Of a stretch of 64,000 nucleotides of DNA, positions 13,101-22,854 are shown piece after piece. A program made the position numbers and the translations under genes. The stretch lies in contig QEYB01000936.1 of assembly GCA_017562135.1 (NCBI GenBank), positions 372,001 to 436,000 on the forward strand, given 5' to 3'. This DNA is from Dipylidium caninum. Taxonomy: Eukaryota > Platyhelminthes > Cestoda > Cyclophyllidea > Dipylidiidae. A model generated the notes under the pieces. The model was not told the origin of the DNA, searched no databases, and saw only the letters and a program-made list of their open reading frames with translations. Within the stretch, counting starts at the first letter, position 1. Each line of letters starts with the position of its first letter.

Positions 13101-14299
13101 ATGTCCAAATTCAATGGGAAAAAATTAAGTATTCACTTAGTCTGACCGCTGTCTCTGTGTCGGTTCCGGTACAATCTTCCCACAAGCGTTGATAATCTCC
13201 TCCACGCTGTGAATGAGAGAAACACACCGTCAGGGTGAATCACGGAAGACCGGGTGTATCTGGTCGGCCATTGCACGGAACATTGCATGTCTACTTACTT
13301 AACACAATTGTGACATCGACTGTATTAGGAAATATATACATTGTCATCCTTTTCATTCTCTTTTCGCCAGCACCCCACATGTACCCCTCGGATTCACCGA
13401 GTTCGTGTTTGGGCTACATGGAAGGCTCGCAATATGCCGCCTACAGCAGAGCTGCAGCAGCAGCGGCTGCTGGTACGTCTTCACTCCCTCTTCTCCTCCT
13501 CCTCTTTTATTTCCCACTGCGAAGGTGTCGATAAATAATTTTCAAGCATTTTCAGCATCTATTTTCCTCGTTAAATGTCTTTCACCCAGTCTACCTGATT
13601 TCATGGTGGTAAACCACTATTTTGACAATTCCATGTCATATTTCTATCCCTGAAATGAAGGGTCAGCTACTTATTCTTTCGCCGTACGAATCCTAAATTA
13701 CTGTACCTTAGTTTCAACAGATTATTCCAATTTTTGCTTATATTTATTCATCATAACTGCTTACACGCCTCTAGTGCGTATATTGCATCGTGTGCATTTT
13801 AACTCGCGCCAGAATTAATATATAAACGACGATTTTATTCTTGGAATTCCTAGGCCTGGCATCTCATTCAAGTCCCAGTGAAATGTACATAGCGGCAGCA
13901 GCGGCCGCTGCAGCTGCCGTAGGTGGAACCTCCGCCAATTCCGTGGCATCTGGAACACCGAGGACTCGACGATCAGGTGCAGACGTGGGTGGCGGCGGCG
14001 GCGGCGGTTTCATGGATCCATCGTCCACAGCTCCGGGTGACTTTTTCACACCCGGTTATTATCCTCCCCCAGCTGCCTACGCTCCTTCGTCATACTCTTC
14101 CTCCAATCCGAATGCCTATCGTGCACAATATCCTGGTGTAGGAGGGAATCTTGCAGCCTCCTACTACCCAGGAATGTATAACCACATTGACGAAGCCCTT
14201 CCATACGCCTCGCCTGTCGGTTTTGCATTAGCAGATGAAACGAAGAAGGTGAACACCGGATCGTCGGCCAATACATCTACCAACACATCCACTGAATAG
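1190..14299 (+). CDS. MEIS: MEIS/homothorax-type TALE homeobox transcription factor (5' end incomplete)
   Basis: This encodes a nuclear TALE homeodomain factor. MEIS proteins partner PBX/Exd and Hox proteins through an N-terminal MEIS domain and bind DNA through a three-residue-loop-extension homeodomain. Exons I can support: 1190-1628 (Ser/Thr/Pro-rich, then [14 protein letters not shown]), 2156-2304 ([18 protein letters not shown] MEIS-A, ending [16 protein letters not shown]), 6713-6766, 6890-6940 ([17 protein letters not shown]), 7478-7756 ([20 protein letters not shown]), 9408-9960 (Gly/Ser/Tyr-rich linker), 12450-12610, 12755-12831 and 12907-12965 (homeodomain), 13371-13472 and 13854-14299 (Ala-rich and Tyr/Pro-rich tail, TAG stop). 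The homeodomain has the MEIS signature [20 protein letters not shown], the TALE loop HPYPSEEQ and helix 3 [20 protein letters not shown]. Phases match at every junction from exon 3 on. Two frame breaks lie in the first two exons: an extra C near 2159-2163, and a missing base before 1600. The translation start was not found. Long introns (4.4, 1.7 and 2.5 kb) are typical of a developmental regulator. Confidence 0.94.
2305..6712. other. 4.4 kb MEIS intron
   Basis: This intron lies between the two halves of the MEIS homology region, from donor GTCTGT to an acceptor ending cccttctttcag. It contains C/T- and G/A-rich low-complexity patches and several chance open frames that I do not accept as genes. 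I see no RNA gene or repeat family. Confidence 0.6.
7757..9407. other. 1.65 kb MEIS intron
   Basis: This is a phase-0 intron between the MEIS-B exon and the Gly-rich linker exon. It is moderately AT-rich and I recognise nothing else in it. Confidence 0.6.
9879..9926 (+). repeat. Coding 12-bp minisatellite (Gly-Gly-Gly-Thr repeats)
   Basis: Within the MEIS linker exon, a unit close to ggcacaggaggg repeats about three to four times in frame. It gives a [20 protein letters not shown] stretch between the MEIS domain and the homeodomain. The unit length is a multiple of three, so changes in copy number keep the frame. It is probably a flexible linker and may be length-polymorphic. Confidence 0.7.
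9961..12449. other. 2.5 kb MEIS intron with long purine-rich tracts
   Basis: This phase-1 intron lies just before the homeodomain exons. It holds strongly strand-biased G/A tracts (about 10100-10135 and 10485-10620) and later AT-rich sequence. The open frames across the purine tracts are composition artefacts, and no gene was recognised. Confidence 0.6.
10104..10133. repeat. (GA)n/G-run purine tract
   Basis: A simple-sequence purine tract: a short AG dinucleotide repeat followed by a run of about ten G. A second G/A-rich, lower-complexity block lies at about 10485-10620. Both are inside the MEIS intron. Confidence 0.7.
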
Positions 14300-14883
14300 G
14301 TCTACCGCAGGGTAAAAGTTATCTGTGAGCGCTAGTTCAACGCACCTCTCTTGGGAACAGGGTATTCTTGAATATACTTATACGCAACTACTCAATCTGT
14401 CTGACAGATCACTTTCACCCACACAAACAAATTCATGGCTTTGCAGTTATATTGCCACTCTGGTCTTCATGTCTCCCTTCCTCTCCTTTCCCTCGCCCCC
14501 CCCTCCCCCTCCCCCTTCTTCTACCACCTACTCATTCGCCGCCTTTTTTGGCTCAACATTTTAATCTTCTTATCATGGCTATTGAGATGTGTTGATAAGA
14601 TACAAATATTATAGGCCTGCATAACGTCCTGATATCTTCATTAAATCTCCATCCATCAATGAATGTACAGTTAACAAAGGGTAACCAAAGGCTTAAAACA
14701 TGTTACAGTCTGTTAATAATTAAAAAATTATTAGTTATTAAAATTACACTGGGAACTATGAAACGGGCGTTTACATTATTTATTTTATTTAATCGAGATA
14801 ATTTCCATTAGCATCTGCTAATTTATGCCGACGATTAAGCAAGTCATATGTGCCTTTTTGGAAAAATTCCTTATTTTAGAGTT

Positions 14884-14889
14884 AATAAA
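14884..14889 (+). promoter_or_regulatory. Candidate poly(A) signal of MEIS
   Basis: An AATAAA hexamer 585 nt downstream of the MEIS TAG, in AT-rich sequence. The position is plausible but unproven. Confidence 0.35.
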
Positions 14890-17582
14890 CGATCCAAAGT
14901 TATTCTAATTATTGTTTTTTTCTCATAAAAGTAATGCATTTACGAAAGAGGTAATAACCGGTGCGACATTTAAAAAGTCAATAAAGAAGACGTAGTAAGA
15001 ATTTAACATTCTCTTATATTGCTTACGAGATTCGAGTTTTTTTACAGCATTGTAAGCAGATATTTTGGTAAAACTCTATGGGTGGCTGTATGGGGATCGG
15101 ACTCGACATTTGTTTTTAATTCCTCCCCCTCCGCATCAACATGTATCGGTGGTTTTCTTCGAGGCCCTCTAGCGATAATCAAATGGCGAGAAAAAATTTA
15201 TTTCCGAATGCCTCATTAGTGTTCCTCGAAGCATAAGCTGCACCATGACTCGATTTGAACGCGTGCAAGAAAAGTAGATATAAATTGCATTTTGATTCCA
15301 TCTGGTTTCGCAAAAAACAAAATCAAAATAGTACACGTAGACGCGGAAATTTCATAAAATCTGTAAAAAGTATACCTCGAAAATTTACAAATGAAAGTAT
15401 CGGGCGCATGTCACAGTGTTTACCTCCGAATCGAAGCTGGGTGTAGGCTAAAAAACACCCGTTTCATAGTTTCCAACATAATAAAAACGGAAAATTACTT
15501 GAGCATTGAAGAAGAGGGGAAATGACGAAGAGGGTGTGGAACATGGACTCGGGTTTGTCATACAAACTGAGTTACCATTTCGGTTGTTTACATATGCACG
15601 AGCTTATCAATCGTTCGTCAAACCGGCTATCCCACTCTGACAGATATGTGTTTGTCCACATCGCAGAGGTAAGTAGTAATTCAATCACCTAGTGTACGTT
15701 AGGCACACCAGTCTCCTTTCCATCACCCCCTCGACTTCATAATGTATTCATGGTGGACTGATTGCTATCTCCATGGTATTTAATTATCTTAATGCGACTA
15801 CTTTATTCTATCGCGCTTCTATCACTCATTTCGAGGATTATTCTGCCAAGCGATTCAAATGTCCGGCCAGCATATAAGTGAGTTAGGCCCGATAAAGTAT
15901 GCATTTTGTAATATAGTGGTTCACAAGCCATCCTTGATTCAGAGCTCCTATATGCATACACATGAGAGCATAATTTCACATGTAATTATAAAAATTGCGT
16001 TAATTTACTCAGGTGGGCACTTATCAATAACTCATATATTAAAACAAAAAGGGTATTGGAACTACTTTGACCTAGAGTATAACAAACAAATACTGTTTGT
16101 CCTGTAATAAAAATTTATAACAGGATTGTGGTTAGATTTAAGTTACAAATGCCCTTTAGGTCATACATGTAAACAGCTCCAGACGAAATGCAAAACAGTC
16201 AACTTTGTCATCCTGCGAAGGAGATAGGCAATAAATGTTATCTACAGTTGGTAGACCTTGGAACCCCCATTATATTATGATTTTCCCTCTATTTGTTGAG
16301 ACATTGTAAGCTTTTAAACCGTACGGCATTATATATGACCAAAGGGGGGAGGGGGCTTAAGCCGGGACAAATAAACAAAACTGCTTTCAAAACTTAGTTC
16401 AAAATACGACGCTCATTACAAGGAAAAGGTGTAGATCGATCATGTTGTCGATTTATCTTAACATTTTACCGAACATGGGCGATGTTCGCAGCGGGCAAAG
16501 GTATTACTTGGGCATTCAAAAGAGATTAATGTCTGCCGATGCACCAATGCCTTCTGCGCGTCTTGTAATTAAATGCGTTAAATACCAAGGCTTACTGACT
16601 TGTCAATCATTCTACCCATTCTTGCAGAATGATTCACCATAGAAGCGTAAGTGAAGAGTTTCAAACGTGTCTACAATATTCAAACTTCTGACTTTTTTCA
16701 CTGAAAACATTCAATATCAACTGTAATTAGCGTGCGTTCCCACTTGCGTGGAAATGTGTATGTGAATGCGTTTGGATGAAAATTTTCCGATCTTTACCCT
16801 GGCAGAAGGACTGTCCTTTTCCCTTTTTTTTGTGTGCTAATTTCGCAATGGTCAACGAGCTCGTGATTAATTGAATGTGACTGAATGATTCCTGAAGCGC
16901 CCCTTATTAGCCGACTCCAGACAAATGAGGTAAATCGAGGAGAGGATAGGGGGCTTCCCTCCTGAAAGCAGAAACGGATGAGAGAAGAGGAAAAAAGAAA
17001 TGGGATGGGATAAGGCAAGAGTGAGGTGGGGGTCCACATTTAGAATGGCCTATCCATCGATGGATATCCATTAGATGTCTCAGCGCTTGCCTAATGAAAT
17101 GGGAAGGGGGTGGATAGGGTGATTTTGGCAACGAGTTAGGAGATTGAAGAGCCTTCACACGTAAAGGAAGGTAAGTTAATAGTCTTAGTTGCTTTCCGCA
17201 GAACACCACAAATAGAGGCTGATGATGCCCAACTAAGTGAAAAAGGTACGTTATTTTCGTGTAAATTGCTTTCAGGGGGATTTCATTTAATTGCATCGCT
17301 TCTGTCCTCCAGTGAAATATCCTTTGAAAGAGGGCTTCATGACTCGCAGGTACACACACACGATGTATGTGGGTGCCTGATGACCACAAATTCTACTCCC
17401 CAGAGGTAAGGCGGGCCCATCCCGCTCCACACCCATACACATCTCTTTAATAGCTGGCATGTACATAGTTATGTTACTCAGCAAGAGTGTGATTGGCGTC
17501 CCCGTTTGATAAGGAGTCCCGTGAAAGTTGGGGATTTCTTCTTCTCACACCAACATAGCTGAGTGATTAACTCCATGGTCAA

Positions 17583-17606
17583 CCGCCGCCGCCGCCGCCG
17601 CCGCCA
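17583..17606. repeat. (CCG)n trinucleotide repeat
   Basis: About seven consecutive CCG/GCC units in non-coding sequence, flanked by C-rich sequence. I assign no gene to it. Confidence 0.8.
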
Positions 17607-19343
17607 CCCCCACTCCCCCCGACCCACTACAAACAAGGAGGAAGGTAAACAAGCAACAACAATGCACCCTCTGCTTGTTTTCCCCGACTCACAAATTATC
17701 GGAATAGTTTGTTGGGTGATTAAATGATTGTTGAGTCGGTTAGTTGATTGGCTTGGCGCCATGCGCAGCTGTTACTAGTTTCCACACAACAGCCGTGAAC
17801 ATAGCTGGGTAGAAAAGGACAGAATTTTGACATCCCGCCCTGCCCCACCACACCTCGCCCCCCGTCTCGACCTCCTCCCTCATCCCCGTCCACCCTCTGC
17901 CACCATTAAGCAAACAAACACGCATACGCAGGCAAAAGAGGGATGGGGTGGGGGGGGGTGGGAGAAAGCGCGTGAGGTGGCTAACCGGTTGGCGTAACCA
18001 CACCTTCATTAGTTTTGGCCACACTTAGCACCAACTGTCAAAATTGTCTAGTTGTATGTTAGTTGGTGTTTGTATATGCCTGCCTAGTATGGTAGACCTC
18101 GTCAAAGTATGAAATGTTTCGTGCGACTAGAGGAGGAGGGGCAGTGGGAAGACAGTGCAGGGATGGTGCTCGATTAGTTTGTAGGTGTTAATTTTGGGCG
18201 TCTGCCGCACTGCCCACACTTCTGCCTTCTTAAGCGAGGTGGGGAAGGGCCGAACATGGAGCAGCGTTGACTTATGAGAGCAAAATTGTGGGTGCTATAA
18301 CAGCCTCTAGTGGAAGCCTCTCGGGCTCCTGTCCAGGCGACCAAATGCCCTGGCTCAAATGAAAGAAAAGATTTGGAAGGAAACACGTTAACTCAGATCA
18401 TCGACCCTTTGGAACACACCTCTCCTTCCTGCCATTTTTGACTATGAGACCGAGATAAGAACGGGACTAACTTATACATTTTCAACATCATCAATAACAA
18501 AATAGACCTGAATAGGAATAAGGTTATTCAAAACTAATTCGTCAGCCCAATTGCCTTATTGTAATTTGAACATCTGTTTACTTTCAACACATACAGACAC
18601 CCAGCCCCTCTCCACACCTTTTCCGACAGCTAGACACCCCCAGGATACTCCCAATTTCCTCTTAATTTGCGTGTTAAGAGCTATCAAATAGGGCGGGAAC
18701 GCCACTGACAAGCTCTTCCTCCACAGATCTAAGACTCGGAGAGGTGGGAGACGGCACCTCGGTCATAAATTACCGTGTCCGAAAGACGTGCATTGTAAGT
18801 GTCCCAACAAGTGAAAGGCGGTAATGTGGACATTATCACTCGGGTAACACCAAGTTCCTGTGGCACTAAATCGTGGTATTAGCAATAAATAAGTAGTAAT
18901 ACGCATGCCAACTTCATCGAGAATAAGGGTAAATAAACAAAATCAAGGCATAAGTAACCCCTCTTACAGTAAAAAAGGCAATTTAGAACCCCAAAAAGGC
19001 TAATTCAAGTCATCACACAAGTTCAAATGCAATGTACAGGCATTCGGAGAGAAGAGAAATGAGGGGCAAGAGTAGAAAATGTAGTCTACGAGGTTTTCCC
19101 CTTGAATTTCGAGAGAAGCAGATTTTGATAGATTTTGTAATCTTCTACCAAAAAGCAGCAAAATATAACACGTTCAATCTGTGCGAAGAGAAGAAAAAGG
19201 TTACTACTCAAATGGGAGCAGAAGTTTCAAAATACCCATCACAGAACCAACATATTTTTTAGATGTTGACAATAATGTAGGGACGAGTGAAAACGGATTA
19301 ATTAACTTAAAAATGGGGGATAAGGCGTCTTCTATTGATCGAT

Positions 19344-19349
19344 TTTATT
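19344..19349 (-). promoter_or_regulatory. Candidate poly(A) signal of the macrodomain gene
   Basis: AATAAA on the minus strand, about 310 nt past the read-through stop and about 140 nt past the alternative last exon. Confidence 0.3.
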
Positions 19350-19661
19350 GTTCTTGAAAACTGGTAACTCATCGTGAGATGAACCATGGGGAGTAAGTGA
19401 AACGCCATTCCACTCCTCCATTAAATAGTACTTCCCTTTCTGCTTCACGCATTTATCACAGCATTCTTGATAGATGCTTGAAGATTCAAATCTTCATGCA
19501 TTTATAAACTTCATTCATCGCAGATAAAAAAAACACCAGTGGGAGGAGAAAGGGTTGGATACGAAACACACGGAAAGCCAGGCTGCCCGCTCCAAAGAAT
19601 AAACGTACATGCAGAGTAATGAGCGGTGTGAAAAGTAGAGAGGTATAGAGAGAGAGAGCAA

Positions 19662-20299
19662 TTAGCCCCAAAAACGATACATTTGGTAGTCGGATAATGT
19701 CAAACCTACATCATTATTCTCCTCCAAATATTCCCAAACGGTGTTCAGAGCGATTTGGGCGGCACTCAAGTTTGGAAAACCTTGAAGGGTTTGAGAGAGC
19801 GTCGGATGAGGTAAGAGTTTAACCTACCAAATACTCCGGTGGCAACACACGGGAAGGCCACGCTTTTGATTGCATTGGCGGTACACAATTTCAACGCAGT
19901 TTTGTAGCAGGAGTGCAGTGTTTCACCGTTTTTGTCACTTGGGCCGACGGTGTGGATGACGTCTGAAATAAAATTGTGAAACAGATAAAACAAATCTGAA
20001 GCGGATAATCAGAGAGATCCTAGGTTATAATGCATCTTAAGGCATAACCGTACATTTAGCCGGGAGGTTATATCCTCTCGTTATTTTCGACGATCCGGCC
20101 CGACAACCGCCAAATTCGCGACATTCATTCAACAGTTCAGGGCCAGCAGCACGATGGATTGCGCCGTCCACGCCACCACCGCCAAGTAGTGAAGAGTTCG
20201 CTGCATTTACGATAGCATCCACCACCAGCTTAGTGATATCGCCAGTCATATAACTCAAACGTTGAAACATGAGACCTTCATAAGCACGTTCAGGTTGTC
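19662..20299 (-). CDS. MACROD: MacroD-type macrodomain ADP-ribosylhydrolase (ends unresolved)
   Basis: This matches the MACROD1/2 family, which hydrolyses mono-ADP-ribose from proteins and O-acetyl-ADP-ribose. Exons on the minus strand run 20299-20054, 19962-19828 and from 19780 downwards. The first carries the signature [18 protein letters not shown] followed by [20 protein letters not shown]. The second starts with the codon split across the junction that restores PAKYVIHTVGP and contains [13 protein letters not shown]. The third continues with [20 protein letters not shown]. These are the ribose-binding and catalytic loops, with NAAN and GGGGVDG intact. The last exon either reads through to TAA at 19664-19662 or splices at a GAT/GTAGGT donor (19710) to an exon near 19486-19560 encoding VFFLSAMNEVYKC, which resembles the final strand and helix of MACROD2. 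I could not identify a 5' exon. The first Met in frame is at 20270. Confidence 0.88.
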
Positions 20300-21695
20300 C
20301 TGTAAAAAGTTAGCAAAAATGTATCCATGAGTGAAAAATAGCAGCGCCTTAAAAGGAATTTAAATCAAGCTAATGACTGCAACTTTCTTTTCACCACCCA
20401 TTGATGAGGGTAGGTGTAATTTTGGTACAAATCATAAGGTACTTTCGGCCAAATAAATACCTAGAAAATAAACATATAAGCTAAACACCAAAGCATTTGA
20501 AGATTTACACAATCAAGGTCCAAAACGAAACGAAGCTACGATGAATTGTTTTCTACGTCAAGTCATGAGGGTTCGGACATATTCAGTATGGACATCCGAA
20601 ACAGAAATTGTAAGTCGCGGTCAAAGGACAATATTCAGCAAAGAAGAATGCATAAGAATTCAACAGAGAAAAGAAATGGAGTTAATAAAATGGTGTGGGG
20701 ATATGAACACTGCGTGCTAATAACCAAATAATGCTAACTTTATGGGATGGAGAAACGATTGGAAACCTAGACGAGGCTTATATGCACAAATGAGAAGTGA
20801 CAGGAATGAGGATCACAAGAATAGATCGTAAGTTAAAACATTGTCAAGCGCACACCTGATAAATCCCCTCGATTATTGAAAAGGGCTAAATGAATGAGTA
20901 GGCGAATGACAAACAATGAAGCAATACAATTCACAAAAAAGGCAGATGATCGACAAACTTGCTTGAGAACAAACTTTCACACGAGGGAATGTCGGTCAAT
21001 GACAACATTCTACAGACACCGAGCCGAAGGGGCGAGGAATGCAGCTTAGCCGATAAGGGCAAAAGACGCACTAAGCGGCGCATTTTGACCAACCATCAAG
21101 TAGGCATTAGAGATCAAGGAAAAACTAAAATATCAATGCGGTGTATGCAGCAACTGATGGTTTTTACATACTTAGGCTGAATATGAACTTGAAATGAATT
21201 AAAGAAGCTCAAGAAGTAAACTAGAAGTGATGCCCTCGAAAATTGGTGATTTTGGATGTTTCCACGTGCCAATGTTGTCGGCCCGCCCCGGTCACTGAAA
21301 CTAAAGTGCTCCATTTCGAAAAGTTTTTGGACCAGGTGCATTAGATGAAATAAGAAAAGGCCAACGGAATGGTCAGGGGGAATGCAAAAATATCACCGGT
21401 CCAGGCACTATTATCGTATTTTGTTTCGTTTGACTCGAATTTTTGAATACTTTGCGGTTAACTCTTTGCGCCTTTAATCATTCCGAGCATTGACAAATGA
21501 AATTCTTCTCCCTGGACTCCTGTTATCATTCGACCTTAATATAGCAATAAAGCCTCAAATCAAAGATACAGCGGCACTGATACGTCTGTGCGTCCAGCTA
21601 CATTTATTTCCTAACTTATCGCGCACGATTTTGCTCTTTGAATAATTTCCTCTATTCATGACCTTCATCTCAGGGCCGTTAACGCTCTACATGCA
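20300..21695. other. Intergenic region between the macrodomain and POLR3K genes
   Basis: The two genes diverge here. The region should hold the missing 5' exon(s) of the macrodomain gene on the minus strand and the promoter of the POLR3K gene. I see no recognisable exon. A pyrimidine-rich acceptor-like site at about 21665-21672 lies just before the POLR3K ATG. Confidence 0.5.
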
Positions 21696-22043
21696 ATGCC
21701 TGTTCTTTTCTGCCCTGTATGCGACTCCCTTCTCTCGATTGAAGAATCATCCCATTGTTACGCATTAAATTGTACCGATCCAAGCTGTGCCTATCAGTGG
21801 TTCGTAACATCCCCCATCATTCAGGATCACATGCCTCATGCTGATTTGCGACTACAATTAGAAGAAGATGCTGTGTTTTCAGCTGCTGACGCCTACAGTT
21901 CTTCCGCACAGATTGAAGAAAGGTGTCCAAAATGTGGACATAACCGGGCATATTTCGTTCAGATGCAAACACGTTCCGCAGACGAACCTAGTACAACGAA
22001 ATATTCGTGCATGAAGTGCCAATACGTTTGGACTGAAAATTGA
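21696..22043 (+). CDS. POLR3K: DNA-directed RNA polymerase III subunit RPC10 (POLR3K/C11)
   Basis: This 115-residue protein (human 108) encodes the small Pol III subunit with two zinc ribbons, required for intrinsic RNA cleavage, termination and reinitiation. The N-terminal ribbon has Cys6, Cys9, Cys26 and Cys31. The C-terminal TFIIS-like ribbon has CPKC at 77-80 and CMKC at 105-108. The catalytic hairpin QTRSADEPSTT (residues 91-101) is intact with the acidic pair D96/E97, and the preceding RAYFVQMQ matches the family. The gene is a single uninterrupted exon, unlike its neighbours. An in-frame ATG does not extend it: the other ATG, 5 nt upstream, is in a different frame. A tctcag acceptor about 24 nt before the start could receive a spliced leader or a 5' UTR exon. 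It converges on EIF2B5. Confidence 0.97.
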   Translation: MPVLFCPVCDSLLSIEESSHCYALNCTDPSCAYQWFVTSPIIQDHMPHADLRLQLEEDAVFSAADAYSSSAQIEERCPKCGHNRAYFVQMQTRSADEPSTTKYSCMKCQYVWTEN

Positions 22044-22518
22044 GTTCTCCGTATTTCTCATGCTTTAGGTTGTTCAGTCACCTGTTTTGCTTCTCAAAGC
22101 TTCCTGGAGTTTCGGACCCCATTTTCTTATTTTACCAAATGTGCCCCGTGGACCTATTTCCGCTTTTTACATACGCACAGATTTAGACTCGCGCTGTCTA
22201 GTTTTACTATAGAAACTGCACGTTGTAAATTTGTTACCTATCCGTTTATCTATTGTAACTCCTATACTGGTTTGAGACGCTACAAGCAAAGCATTTACCC
22301 CATACCTCCCTCTTCTTAATGCCATCTCAAATGCGGTTTTCGCACTCGTTTACTGTTTGCTAACAAAACTTCGGTCAATATTATCATATTAGCAGAATGA
22401 ATTCTGCTTAATCTGCTAATTGTTTGTTTTCTTCTTGCGATGACGTATCGAGACCACCCATTTGGTTTCACTTGGCCAGCTGTGAAATCAGTCTTATTTG
22501 ATCTCCTCCACTTTTGCC

Positions 22519-22524
22519 AATAAA
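22519..22524 (+). promoter_or_regulatory. Candidate poly(A) signal of POLR3K
   Basis: AATAAA, 476 nt after the POLR3K stop codon on the same strand. Confidence 0.35.
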
Positions 22525-22737
22525 AGCGGTTAATCACTTTGCCATCCATTTTCCCCTCCCCCTTCAAGTCCTAACAGTGAGCCACCATGTTTTAAGCTTG
22601 TGCCAAATTAACCAAAAAATCTAAAATGCAGTAAACTATTATACGTAAAACTCCTCCAGATAACAAATCTACCTCCCTCCGCTTTCTGGACCTGAAGTAA
22701 TGCCACTGACGAGATTTAGATAATTTTGTTGAGATCA

Positions 22738-22743
22738 TTTATT
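22738..22743 (-). promoter_or_regulatory. Candidate poly(A) signal of EIF2B5
   Basis: AATAAA on the minus strand, 112 nt past the EIF2B5 TGA. The distance is typical. Confidence 0.5.
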
Positions 22744-22854
22744 CTAAAAAACATTGTGTAAGAAATCGAATCCTCAATTAAAGTCGAAAATATACATACA
22801 TCGGCTAAGGAATGCTCCCGCTGAGCTTTGTCCAAGAAGCCGGTGACAATTCGA

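Larger units (their letters stand above)
14300..19661. other. 5.4 kb stretch without recognised genes
   Basis: It begins with the MEIS 3' UTR. The rest alternates AT-rich sequence (14700-15000) with C/T- and G/A-rich blocks. The longest chance frame, on the minus strand at about 16907-17389, has no recognisable family, splice support or codon character. The stretch could contain MEIS control elements, but the sequence alone does not show this. Confidence 0.5.
22044..22854. other. Convergent 3' region of POLR3K and EIF2B5
   Basis: An 811-bp AT-rich region holding both 3' UTRs. There is a candidate AATAAA for the plus strand at 22519-22524 and one for the minus strand at 22738-22743. If both are used, the two transcripts would end close together without overlapping coding sequence. 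No other gene is seen. Confidence 0.6.

Noticed and set aside
16907..17389. 160-codon open frame on the minus strand
   Set aside because: No recognisable domain, no splice partners with matching phase and no conserved pattern. Long chance frames are expected in a gene-free GC-moderate stretch.
17478..17762. Arg-rich minus-strand frame over the CCG repeat
   Set aside because: It is produced by the trinucleotide repeat; no other coding evidence.
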